This document shows, in pieces, positions 48,449 to 56,737 of a stretch of DNA of 64,000 nt (position 1 is its first letter; every line of letters starts with the position of its first letter). This DNA is from Bradyrhizobium sp. CCBAU 53338. Lineage in GTDB: Bacteria; Pseudomonadota; Alphaproteobacteria; Rhizobiales; Xanthobacteraceae. Location of the stretch: the NCBI RefSeq assembly GCF_015291665.1, contig NZ_CP030048.1:5332001-5396000 (forward strand). Reading direction: 5' to 3'. Position numbers and translations under genes: made by a program. The notes beneath the pieces are model-generated. The model did not search any database. It was given only the letters and a program-made list of their open reading frames with translations, and was not told the origin of the DNA.

Positions 48449-48477
48449 CATTGCGAGGAGCCCTTGCGACGAAGCAA
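48449..48477. repeat. Degenerate intergenic repeat fragment
   Basis: CATTGCGAGGAGCCC followed by TTGCGACGAAGCAA resembles a family of short repeats common in Bradyrhizobium intergenic DNA, with TTGC...GCAA ends forming a short dyad. It lies in the 102-bp gap between the TetR gene and the VOC gene. Assigned from memory of the family, not by search. Confidence 0.4.
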
Positions 48478-48498
48478 CGACGAGGAAAGAGCAGCGCC

Positions 48499-49347
48499 CT
48501 ACTCCACCGGCTTCGGCGAGCGCTCCAGCAGCACGGTCTGGATCCCGCAGGTGCCGCTGCGCACCGTCATGATCCGCGTGCCCGGCTTGCGTCCGTTGCG
48601 CACTTCGGAGACGTCGAGGCCGGCGGCGATCAGGCGGGCGCGGGTGGCGTCGATGTCGGCGACGCGCCAGCTCAGGCCCCAGAGCCGGTCATGCTGGGAG
48701 TCCCCGCCCGCCACGGGGCGGCGCACCACCTCGACGATGAGGTCGCCGCAGCGGAAGAACATCAGCTGTCCCCAGTCATGGTGCGAGCGGTCGAGCGCGA
48801 GGTCGAGCCCGAGCCGTGCGCCGTAGAGCGCAGCGGCGCGATCGGAATCCTCCGTCGTGATGACGACGTGATCGAGCCCGTCGATCGGCGCGAAGTCTGA
48901 AGCCACCGACTTCGGACGCTCCTCGGCGAGTTCGAGGAAGAACATGCGGACGCCGCGCGTCAGTTCGGTCGCGGCCCGCGTGCGCTTCCAGTGCAGGGAC
49001 GCACCCGATACATCGTCGCTGCTCTCGACCTCGGCAATCGGGTCAGGCTTCAGCGCCACACGGTCCAGCCGCCGGTGCATCCTGCCCATGTCAGCGACGC
49101 GAAAGCACAGGCTGGCGAGCATGCCCTCCTGGTCGTCGAGCAGCGCGCGCATCCGGTCGGCCGTCGCGGTAAAGCCGCTCGGCGCCATCAATTCGATGGT
49201 CATGTTCTCGAGGGTGAACAGCACGCGGTCGGCGCCCTCGCCGGAATTCTGCCAGGCCGGCGCGCGGGCGAGCAGCGTCTGATAGGCCGCCTTGGCCGCA
49301 CCGATATCCTTGACGAGAACAACGATGTGATCGAGGCCGGTGATCAT
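48499..49347 (-). CDS. VOC family protein (glyoxalase-like, tandem modules)
   Basis: A 282-residue protein with two vicinal-oxygen-chelate modules. The first starts MITGLDHIVVLVKDIGAAK and the second near residue 150 at IDGLDHVVITTEDSDRAA. Each contributes a beta-alpha-beta-beta-beta unit with an early His and later Glu that could hold a metal (LIVEVVRRPV). The family includes dioxygenases, glyoxalases and fosfomycin-resistance-type enzymes; no reaction can be assigned. The ATG at 49347 starts at the first module; a longer in-frame upstream extension looks non-coding. Confidence 0.87.
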   Translation of the reverse strand: MITGLDHIVVLVKDIGAAKAAYQTLLARAPAWQNSGEGADRVLFTLENMTIELMAPSGFTATADRMRALLDDQEGMLASLCFRVADMGRMHRRLDRVALKPDPIAEVESSDDVSGASLHWKRTRAATELTRGVRMFFLELAEERPKSVASDFAPIDGLDHVVITTEDSDRAAALYGARLGLDLALDRSHHDWGQLMFFRCGDLIVEVVRRPVAGGDSQHDRLWGLSWRVADIDATRARLIAAGLDVSEVRNGRKPGTRIMTVRSGTCGIQTVLLERSPKPVE

Positions 49348-49554
49348 GCTTGTCCCTTTTGATCGACCTGGAACCATGCCCGGACAACGGCAAATGTCAG
49401 GGCTTGGCACGGGCCTGACATGGTCGTATTCCGGCGCCATGCCGACCTCAAGCGCTTCAGGGCGGTTTTGCGAATAATTTCCGCGTTCTCCGCGCGGAAC
49501 CGGTGCTAGAGTAACCGCGCCGGCCGGGACCACCCAGCGCATCACGGACAAGCA

Positions 49555-50448
49555 ATGCAGGCTCTCTTTATCGGACAGACCTATATCGACGTCGTCTTCA
49601 TCACCGACCACATGCCGACCGGCGACGAAAAGCACGTGGCAACGGACTATGCGGTTTCCTTCGGCGGCAATGCGGTCACGGCCGCGTTCTGCTGCGCCAA
49701 GCTCGGCATCGTGCCGGATCTGATCGCCACCGCGGCCAATGACTGGCTGGGCCGCATGTTCCAGGACATGTGCGCGAAATACGCGATCTCACTGCACGGG
49801 CGGAAGGTGAACCAGTCCTCGCTGTCCTTCATCATGCCGAAGGACGGCAAGCGCGCCATCGTCCGCTGCCGCGACGACGAGCACATCCATCCCTTCCCGA
49901 TGCTCAATCTCGGCGGCTGCCGCGCGCTGCATGTCGACGGCCATCAGCCCGATGCGGCGATTCACTATGCAAAAGTCTGCCGCGAGGCCGGCATCCTGAC
50001 CTCGCTCGACGGCGGCGGCCTGCGCACCAACACGCATGAGCTGCTGGAATACATCGACGTCGCCATCGTCGCCGAACGTCTCTGCGAGCAGATGGACCTG
50101 ACGCCGGAGAAGATGCTCGACTACCTCAAGGGCCGCGGCTGCAAGATCGGCGGCGTCACCATGGGCGAGAAGGGCCTGCTCTGGTACGACGAAACCGGGA
50201 CGGTGCAAGTGATGCCGGCGATGCCGATCCCGCGCGAGCGCGTGATCGACACCAACGGCGCGGGCGATGTCTTCCACGGCGCCTATGTCTATTCCTATCT
50301 GGCCCACCCGGGCAAAAGCTGGCGCGAGCATTTTGATTTCGCCCGGGCCGCCTCGACCTTCAAGATCCAGCGTCTCGGCAACGAGGCGGGTCTACCGACC
50401 CTTGTGGACATCGCCAAAGTCAGGCACGAGTTCGAAGTTCGAGTCTAA
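49555..50448 (+). CDS. PfkB family carbohydrate kinase
   Basis: A 297-residue sugar kinase. The N-terminal signature is SFGGNAVTAAFCCAKLG, and the ATP/catalytic motif is DTNGAGDVFHGAYV, with the catalytic Asp and anion-hole glycines complete. The substrate (ribose, adenosine, ketose or other) is not evident. It lies 18 bp before a second PfkB kinase; the pair probably form one transcript. Confidence 0.92.
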   Translation: MQALFIGQTYIDVVFITDHMPTGDEKHVATDYAVSFGGNAVTAAFCCAKLGIVPDLIATAANDWLGRMFQDMCAKYAISLHGRKVNQSSLSFIMPKDGKRAIVRCRDDEHIHPFPMLNLGGCRALHVDGHQPDAAIHYAKVCREAGILTSLDGGGLRTNTHELLEYIDVAIVAERLCEQMDLTPEKMLDYLKGRGCKIGGVTMGEKGLLWYDETGTVQVMPAMPIPRERVIDTNGAGDVFHGAYVYSYLAHPGKSWREHFDFARAASTFKIQRLGNEAGLPTLVDIAKVRHEFEVRV

Positions 50449-50466
50449 GCTTCGCAAGGGTGGGTC

Positions 50467-51381
50467 ATGGGGCGCGTCTTCGTTGCCGGCAGCATCAACA
50501 TGGATGTGGTGGCGACCGCCGATCGCCATCCAAAAGTCGGCGAGACCGTCGCAGGCCGCGAGGTGCTGTATTTCCCGGGCGGCAAGGGCGCAAACCAGGC
50601 TGTCGCGGCGTCCAGGCTCGGCGCGAAGACGACGCTGATCGGGCGGCTGGGCAGGGACGCGTTCGGGGCCGAGCTTCGGGCGTTTCTCGGCGCGCAGGGC
50701 GTCGATCTCGGCTCCGTGCGCGAGGCCAACACGCATAGCGGCACCGCGATCATCACGGTCGCGGCCTCCGACAACACCATCGTCGTCATTCCCGGCAGCA
50801 ATGCGCTGGTCGGCGCGGACGACGTCGCGGACGTGCCGCTGACGAAGGGCGATGTCGCCGTCAGCCAGTTCGAGATCCCGCTGCCGACGATTGCGGCGTT
50901 CTTTCAACGGGCGCGCGCGGCCGGGGCGACGACGGTGCTCAATCCGGCTCCCGCGCAAAAGATGTCCGGTGAGCTGCTCGCACTGGTCGACATTCTCGTG
51001 CTGAACGAGACCGAGCTTGGTTTCCTCGCGGGCGCCGAACTCAGCGACGGCGACGAGGCCGCGAAGATCTTTGCGGTGGCGCGACAGCTTCAGGCGCGCG
51101 CGGACCAGACCATCTGCATCACGCTGGGCAAACGCGGCGTGCTCGCGCTCGCGGCCCGCGAGGAATTCGCCGTGCCCGGCCGCGCGGTGAAGGCGGTCGA
51201 CACGACGGGCGCCGGCGATTGCTTCGTTGGCGCGCTCGCATCGCAACTCGCTGACGGCGTGCCTTTGCGCGCAGCCCTCGCCTTCGCCAACGCCGCCGCC
51301 TCGATCAGCGTGCAGCGCATGGGCGCAGGTCCCTCGATGCCGACGGCCGCGGAAGTGGCCGCAGTGCTCGGCGCCGGCTGA
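50467..51381 (+). CDS. rbsK: Ribokinase
   Basis: A 304-residue PfkB kinase with strong ribokinase features: GSINMDVVATADRHPKVGET at the start, FPGGKGANQAVAASRLGA, and the catalytic DTTGAGDCFVGALA. It should phosphorylate D-ribose or a close sugar with ATP. It lies 18 bp after the other PfkB gene. Its stop is adjacent to that of the converging reductase gene (51381/51382). Confidence 0.9.
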   Translation: MGRVFVAGSINMDVVATADRHPKVGETVAGREVLYFPGGKGANQAVAASRLGAKTTLIGRLGRDAFGAELRAFLGAQGVDLGSVREANTHSGTAIITVAASDNTIVVIPGSNALVGADDVADVPLTKGDVAVSQFEIPLPTIAAFFQRARAAGATTVLNPAPAQKMSGELLALVDILVLNETELGFLAGAELSDGDEAAKIFAVARQLQARADQTICITLGKRGVLALAAREEFAVPGRAVKAVDTTGAGDCFVGALASQLADGVPLRAALAFANAAASISVQRMGAGPSMPTAAEVAAVLGAG

Positions 51382-52602
51382 TCAGGCCAGCGCGCTCTTC
51401 AGGTCGAAGCTTTCATCCGCGGCCTGCTCCGGCGTGATCGAGCGGTCCATCGCCTGCAAGCGGCGACCGAACATGTGATCGCCGGCGCGGTTGACGGACT
51501 CGATGCCGAGCAATCTATCGCCGTGATAGCAGAACGCCGAAAACGCCTTCCTGGCGGGATCGCCGCGCAGCACGACGCGGTCGTAGCCGGTGGTGAGGCC
51601 CGCGATCTGGAGCTTGTCGTCGCCCTGGTCGCTCCAGAACCAGGGATGGCCGTCATAGGCCTTCCTGTCGCCGGTCAGCCGCGCCGCGAGGCAGCGGGCG
51701 TGGTCGGTGGCGTTCTGCACGGACTCCAGCCGCAGCGAGCCGCCGAAGCGGGGGCTCGCGAACAGCGCGCAATCGCCGATCGCAGAGATGTCGGGATCGG
51801 CCGTCGACAGATACTCATCGACGATGATGCCGGCGGCAACGGGAAGCCCCGCCTCGGCCGCAAGCTCGATGTTCGGCAGCACGCCGACGCCGACCACGAC
51901 GAGGTCGGCGGGCAGATGCCGTCCGTCGCTCAAGGAGACGCCGGTGACCTTGCCGTTCTCGGCCTCGATCGACGTTGCCTGCACGCCGAGGTGAATGCGG
52001 ATGCCGGCCTCGCGGTGCCGGGCCTGGAAATATTCCGAGACCTCCGCCGTCACCGCGCGCGCCATCACGCGGGGGGCGAGCTCGAGCACGTCGACCTCGA
52101 GGCCCTTGATCCGCGCGGTGGCGGCGAATTCGAGGCCGATGAAGCCGGCGCCGATGATCACGGCGCGCGTCTTCGACGGCATGATTTGCCTGAGCGACTC
52201 GCTCTCGTCGAGGATGCGCAAATATTTCACGTCAGGCAGATTGGCGTTGGGCAGATCGAGCAGCCGGTTGCGCGCGCCGGTCGCCAGCACGAGATGGCCG
52301 TAGGGCAGCGTCTCGCCGGAGGCGAGCAGAACTTTTCGCGCCGCGCGATCGGTCGACACGGCGCGGCCCGAGATCAGCTCGATCTTCTGGTCCTGGTAGA
52401 ATTTTTCGGGGCGGAACATCAGGCTCTCCGGCCCCGCCGAGCCCTTGATGTAGGCCTTGGACAGAGGCGGCCGCTGATAGGGCAGATGCGCCTCGTCGTT
52501 GATCAGGCAGATGCGATCCGCAAAACCCGCCTGCCGCAGGGATGCAGCGACCTGGTAGCCGCCATGGCCGGCACCGACAATGATGACAGGACCTTCCGTC
52601 AT
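51382..52602 (-). CDS. NAD(P)/FAD-dependent ferredoxin reductase (PdR/rhodocoxin reductase-like)
   Basis: A 406-residue flavoprotein. The FAD-binding start is IIVGAGHGGYQVA, the NAD(P) motif VIIGAGFIGLEFA, and the second FAD motif AIGDCALF. A reductase C-terminal domain (HPWFWSDQGDDKLQIAG) follows. Such enzymes pass electrons from NAD(P)H to a [2Fe-2S] ferredoxin for P450s or dioxygenases. The P450 at 37899 is a possible client. The ATG at 52602 opens the FAD motif; the ATG 12 nt upstream is the alternative. Confidence 0.9.
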   Translation of the reverse strand: MTEGPVIIVGAGHGGYQVAASLRQAGFADRICLINDEAHLPYQRPPLSKAYIKGSAGPESLMFRPEKFYQDQKIELISGRAVSTDRAARKVLLASGETLPYGHLVLATGARNRLLDLPNANLPDVKYLRILDESESLRQIMPSKTRAVIIGAGFIGLEFAATARIKGLEVDVLELAPRVMARAVTAEVSEYFQARHREAGIRIHLGVQATSIEAENGKVTGVSLSDGRHLPADLVVVGVGVLPNIELAAEAGLPVAAGIIVDEYLSTADPDISAIGDCALFASPRFGGSLRLESVQNATDHARCLAARLTGDRKAYDGHPWFWSDQGDDKLQIAGLTTGYDRVVLRGDPARKAFSAFCYHGDRLLGIESVNRAGDHMFGRRLQAMDRSITPEQAADESFDLKSALA

Positions 52603-52829
52603 TGGACAGCCCATTTCCGCAAGACACGAGCATCACCCATGTCGTCTCCTCTCTCTGATCTGGCTTGGCTAGCCTAGGAGGAGCCGGCGCTCGTGTCCGT
52701 CCCTAAACGAAGGCAGCCCCATTTGAGCCGATCATTCCGCCGCGCGCAAGGGGCGGCACCTGGGGATTGTCTCCTCCGCCCTTCTGCGATTTAGTTGCAG
52801 CAACAGACCTCATGCCGGGGATTTTTCCG

Positions 52830-53624
52830 ATGACAGCTCCCGTCTCCAAGCCCGACGACCCCGCGCTGCTGCGGATCGACGGCCCGATCGCGACCATCAC
52901 GCTCAACCGCCCTGCCGCGTTCAACTCGATCAACCTTGCGATCGCGCAGAAGCTGGAACAGCTCGCGGCCCATATCGAGGGCGACGACGCCATCAAGGTG
53001 TTGGTGATCGAGGGCGAGGGCCGCGCGTTTTCGGCCGGCGGCGATCTGCAGACGATCGGTGCTGCGGCCGAGGCCAACAACGTGACGCCGGTCGTCGGCG
53101 AGCTGCTCAAGCACTATCATGCCTTCATCGAGATCATCAGGCGCATGCCGAAGATCTCGCTGTCGAGCGTGCACGGCTCTGCGGCCGGCGCCGGGATGGG
53201 CCTCGCCTTCGTCACCGACCTCTGCATCGCTGCCGATGATGCCAAGTTCACGCCGGCCTACGCCAAGATCGGCGTGTCGCCGGATGGCGGCTCGACGGTC
53301 GGGATCGTCGGCACGGTCGGCTCGCGCCGCGCGCTGCAGATCTTCCTGGCCGAGGACAATTTTACCGCGCAGCAGGCCCATGAATGGGGCCTCGTCGCCA
53401 AGACCGTTCCCGCGGCCGAATTGAAGGCGGCGACGCGGCAACTCGCCGAACGGCTGGCACAGAACCCGGCGGCTGCGATATCAGGCACCAAATCGCTGGT
53501 CTATGCGGCCGCGACGACGCCGGTGAAGCAGCAGCTCGATGCCGAGGAGCACAAGATCATCATGGCGATGAACACGGAGGAATTTCGTGTGGCCGTGAAG
53601 AAGTTCACGAGCAAGGGCAAGTGA
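52830..53624 (+). CDS. Enoyl-CoA hydratase/isomerase family protein
   Basis: A 264-residue crotonase-fold protein. The CoA/oxyanion motifs are AFSAGGDL and VHGSAAGAGMGLAFVTD. The two Glu residues of true hydratases (rat Glu144 and Glu164) align to Gly and Tyr in GAGMGLAFV and FTPAYAKIGV, while the Asp of GVSPDGGST is present as in PaaG/isomerase relatives. An acyl-CoA isomerase or other reaction is therefore more likely than hydration. The start at 52830 (MTAPVSKPDD) was chosen; an alternative ATG is at 52812. It converges with DctM, 3 bp apart. Confidence 0.9.
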   Translation: MTAPVSKPDDPALLRIDGPIATITLNRPAAFNSINLAIAQKLEQLAAHIEGDDAIKVLVIEGEGRAFSAGGDLQTIGAAAEANNVTPVVGELLKHYHAFIEIIRRMPKISLSSVHGSAAGAGMGLAFVTDLCIAADDAKFTPAYAKIGVSPDGGSTVGIVGTVGSRRALQIFLAEDNFTAQQAHEWGLVAKTVPAAELKAATRQLAERLAQNPAAAISGTKSLVYAAATTPVKQQLDAEEHKIIMAMNTEEFRVAVKKFTSKGK

Positions 53625-53627
53625 CAT

Positions 53628-54968
53628 CTACTTCGGACAGATGTAGCCGGTGCCCGCCGGCGACTTGAAGCAGCCGACCGACTCCGGGAGCACCTTCTGC
53701 GGCAGCCACAGCACCACGCTGGGGAAATAGATCGCGAACGCGATGGTGGCGAAGAACACCACATAGATCGGCAGCGCCGCGCGCAGCGCTTTCGCAAAGC
53801 TGATGCCGACGAATTTCGAGGCCATCAGCAGCACCAAACCGTAAGGCGGCGTGATCAGCCCGAAGGCGAGCGTCGCGATCAGCACGACGCCCATGTGGAC
53901 GCCGTTGATGTCGCCGGCTTCCGTCAGCGTGTTGACCAGCGGCATGAAGATGATGATGGTCGGCACCGGCTCGATGAAGTCGCCGACCACGGTGAACAGC
54001 AGCACCATCAGCAGCATGATCAGATGCGGATCGTGGCCCGCGATCGAGGTGATCATCTCGGCGATGTAGCTCGCGCCGCGCAGATAGGCGAGCATCCAGC
54101 CGAAGGCGTTTGCCGCGCCGATGGTGATCAGCGGCAGCGAGAAGATCAGGCCGGCCAAACAAAAGTCGTACGGGATCTTCCTGAAATGCCCGCGGTTGAG
54201 CGCGGGGATCACGACCAGGATGATCCAGACCACGGCGACGACGCCGGCCTCCGTCGGCGTGAACCAGCCGGTCAGGATGCCGCCCAGCAGGATCACGGGG
54301 ATCATCAGCGGCAGGGCCGCGTCGCCGGCCGCGAACACGACCTGCCGCAGCGGCGCGCGCGGCTTGCGCAGACCGGATGGGCCGAAGAAATAGCAGTAGA
54401 TCATCAGCCCGAAGCCGATCATCAGGCCCGGCACCACGCCCGCCATGAACAGGCCGGCGATCGAGACGTTGCCCACCGCGCCATAAACCACGGCCGTGAT
54501 GCTCGGCGGCACCAGCGCCGCAATGGTCGAGGCGGACGCGATGATCGCGGCAATGAAGGCGGGCTCGTAACCCTCGCGCTTCATTGGGCCACCGAGCGCG
54601 CGGCTCATCACGGCGACGTCGGCCGTGGTCGAGCCCGACATTTCCGAGAAGAACATGCTGAAGACGACGACGACCTGCGACAGCCCGCCCCTGATATGCC
54701 CGACCAGCGACACCGAGAGGTTGGCTATTCGCACCACCACGTTGGCCGAGCTCATGAGCTCGCCGACCAGCAGGAAGAACGGGATCGCCAGCAGCGCCTC
54801 GGAATCGACGCCGTCGAAAATCTTCTGGATGATCGCGGCGAGCGAGACGTCGGACAGGACAGCGCCGATGAACACGCCGGCCATCAGCGAGAACGGCACG
54901 GGCACGCCGAGATAGCCGAACGAGAGGAAGCAGATCGACATCAACGCCAGGACGACAGGTGCGCTCAC
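53628..54968 (-). CDS. dctM: TRAP transporter large permease (DctM)
   Basis: A 446-residue inner-membrane protein with 12 or more hydrophobic segments of the DctM type. The family start LALMSICFLSFGYLGVPVPFSLMAG and the VPPSITAVVYGAVGNVSI-like loops are visible. It energises uptake with a Na+ gradient together with DctP and DctQ. The start overlaps the DctQ stop by 4 nt. It converges with the crotonase gene. Confidence 0.93.
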   Translation of the reverse strand: MSAPVVLALMSICFLSFGYLGVPVPFSLMAGVFIGAVLSDVSLAAIIQKIFDGVDSEALLAIPFFLLVGELMSSANVVVRIANLSVSLVGHIRGGLSQVVVVFSMFFSEMSGSTTADVAVMSRALGGPMKREGYEPAFIAAIIASASTIAALVPPSITAVVYGAVGNVSIAGLFMAGVVPGLMIGFGLMIYCYFFGPSGLRKPRAPLRQVVFAAGDAALPLMIPVILLGGILTGWFTPTEAGVVAVVWIILVVIPALNRGHFRKIPYDFCLAGLIFSLPLITIGAANAFGWMLAYLRGASYIAEMITSIAGHDPHLIMLLMVLLFTVVGDFIEPVPTIIIFMPLVNTLTEAGDINGVHMGVVLIATLAFGLITPPYGLVLLMASKFVGISFAKALRAALPIYVVFFATIAFAIYFPSVVLWLPQKVLPESVGCFKSPAGTGYICPK

Positions 54969-55531
54969 GGCTGCGCCCTCGCCTGCGTTTCGGTGGCGTC
55001 CTCGTCCGGAGCTTCGGGATGATCAAAGCCGTTGCGCAGGCCGTTGACGAGCTGCTCGATCGTGAACAGGCCGACCAGGATGCCGGACAATGGGATAATT
55101 GCGTAAAGCGAGGCGATCGGCGTGCCCGAGGGCAAACGAAAACTGCCGAAGCCGCGAAGATAGTTCTGGTAGCCATACCAGATCAGGCAGAAGGCGACGC
55201 CGAGCACGATGAGGCGGATGATGACCTCGACGATGACCCTGGGCGCGCCATGCATCGCCTCGGAAATCGCGGTGAGGTAGAGGTGATCGTTGCGCCGCGT
55301 CGCCACCGCGGTGCCGACGAAGATCGCGTAGATGAACAGCGTCGAGGTGACTTCCTGCAGCCACAGCCAGGGATGGCCGATGGTGCGGGTGACGATGTCG
55401 GCGGTCACCGACAACGAGAAGCCGAAGCACAGCACGCCGCAGAGGATCATGAGCGTCAGCTCGAGCCAGTCGAGCCAGCGCCATTTCAGATGGCGCTGGC
55501 GTCGCAATACGAGCTTGTCGGCGATGGGCAT
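54965..55531 (-). CDS. dctQ: TRAP transporter small permease (DctQ)
   Basis: A 188-residue protein with four membrane helices (first near LELTLMILCGVLCFGFSLSV) and the DctQ-type segment VATRRNDHLYLT. The ATG at 55531 was chosen because the in-frame extension to 55657 translates the REP element at 55536-55653. It joins DctM to the binding protein function. A GGATGCC leader precedes it and a weak ribosome site is all that can be seen. Confidence 0.9.
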   Translation of the reverse strand: MPIADKLVLRRQRHLKWRWLDWLELTLMILCGVLCFGFSLSVTADIVTRTIGHPWLWLQEVTSTLFIYAIFVGTAVATRRNDHLYLTAISEAMHGAPRVIVEVIIRLIVLGVAFCLIWYGYQNYLRGFGSFRLPSGTPIASLYAIIPLSGILVGLFTIEQLVNGLRNGFDHPEAPDEDATETQARAQP

Positions 55532-55535
55532 CCGT

Positions 55536-55653
55536 GTCGTCCCGGCGAAGGCCGGGACCCATAGCCCCAGGCCGTTATGATGAAAGCAAGCTGGCAGCCA
55601 CCGTGCCCTAAGCACCGCTGCGGAATATGGGTCCCGGCTTTCGCCGGGACGAC
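55536..55653. repeat. Palindromic intergenic repeat (REP-like) inside the TRAP operon
   Basis: GTCGTCCCGGCGAAGGCC (55536-55553) pairs with GGCTTTCGCCGGGACGAC (55636-55653), with ACCCATA/TATGGGT continuing the arms. It fills almost the whole gap between dctP and dctQ. It belongs to the same family as the element at 47504-47628. Such an element could stabilise the upstream dctP message and lower dctQM expression. Confidence 0.88.
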
Positions 55654-55678
55654 GCATGGGGGTAACGGAGACCGCGGC

Positions 55679-56674
55679 CTAGTTAATCGACCGGATCAAG
55701 TTCTTGATCTTCTCGGCATGCGGGCCGAGCTCCTTGGCGAGCTTGTCGAGATAGGGATCGGCGATCGCCGTGAAGCTTTTCTTGTCGACGTTGTCGACGA
55801 TCTTGACCCCCATCTTCTTCAGCTTCTCGGCCGCGCTCCGCTCGAGGTCGAACGCCTTCGCCGGCTCCTTGGTGCTGATCTCGTTGGCCGCGGTCTGCAC
55901 CCAGCCCTTCTGCTCGGCTGAGAGGCTCTGCCAGAGCTTGTCGGAGACGAACACCAGCGCGTTGTTGGCCTCGTGCTCGGTGATATTCAGCACCGGCGCG
56001 ACCTCGTAGTGCTTGTTGACGAGGTAGACGTTGATGCTGTTCTCGGCGACGTCGACCACGCCTGTTTGCAACGACGTGTAGACGCTGCCGAACGGCATGT
56101 GCACGGTCTGGGCGCCATAGGCCGGGAACATGGTGTCCTCGGTCGCCGTCGCCTGCACGCGCACCTTCAGGCCCTTGATGTCGCCGACATTGTGGATCTC
56201 CTTCTTGGAGTACATGTGGCGCACGCCCTGCGAGCCCGTTCCGATGAGGTGCAAGCCCTGCGTGGTCTCCTCGATCATGGCCTTGAGCGCTTCGAACACG
56301 CGGGGATCGGCGAGCCCCTTGATCACGTGCTGCTCGTCGCGGAACAGATAGTGCAGCGACATCACGCCGGCCTGCGGCGAGATCGTCGCGGTGTTGGCCG
56401 AGGAGACGATGGAGAATTCGACGTCGCCGGATTTCACGAGCTGGAGCACCTGCGGCTCCTGGCCGAGTTGCGCGCCCGGATACTGGTCGATGATCATGGT
56501 GCCTTTGCTCAATTCCTTGAGCTTGTCGGCAAAGAGGTCGCCGGCGATGGAATAGCCGGTGTTGCGGGGCTGGTCATAGGCGAAGCGATAATGCTTCACC
56601 TCCTGTGCCCCGGCTCCCGTGACGAACAGAACGGCGGCCGCAGCCACCAGCCCACGCATGGATCGTGCAATCAT
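55679..56674 (-). CDS. dctP: TRAP transporter substrate-binding protein (DctP)
   Basis: A 331-residue periplasmic protein. The Sec signal peptide (MIARSMRGLVAAAAVLFVTG, cleaved near GAGA) precedes VKHYRFAYDQPRNTGY. The ligand-carboxylate region is LKVRVQATATEDTMFPAYGAQTV, and the QTGVVDVAENSINVY segment is typical of DctP. It should bind an organic acid, probably a sugar acid given the dehydratase upstream. It follows the dehydratase gene by 63 bp on the same strand. Confidence 0.93.
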   Translation of the reverse strand: MIARSMRGLVAAAAVLFVTGAGAQEVKHYRFAYDQPRNTGYSIAGDLFADKLKELSKGTMIIDQYPGAQLGQEPQVLQLVKSGDVEFSIVSSANTATISPQAGVMSLHYLFRDEQHVIKGLADPRVFEALKAMIEETTQGLHLIGTGSQGVRHMYSKKEIHNVGDIKGLKVRVQATATEDTMFPAYGAQTVHMPFGSVYTSLQTGVVDVAENSINVYLVNKHYEVAPVLNITEHEANNALVFVSDKLWQSLSAEQKGWVQTAANEISTKEPAKAFDLERSAAEKLKKMGVKIVDNVDKKSFTAIADPYLDKLAKELGPHAEKIKNLIRSIN

Positions 56675-56737
56675 CGTCTCCCCCTGTGTTTTATCGCCCG
56701 CCGCTTCTGCGGTCTGGGCGTGCGTTCAAGTCGTTAA

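Noticed and set aside
49404..49420. Second sigma-54-like promoter TTGGCACGGGCCTGACA
   Set aside because: The -24 half is perfect but the -12 half lacks the essential GC of TTGC.
44547..55653. CRISPR array from palindromic repeats
   Set aside because: The elements are single dispersed inverted repeats without regular spacers or cas genes.
55532..55657. N-terminal extension of DctQ
   Set aside because: The extra residues come from a REP element; the start at 55531 opens the first membrane helix region.
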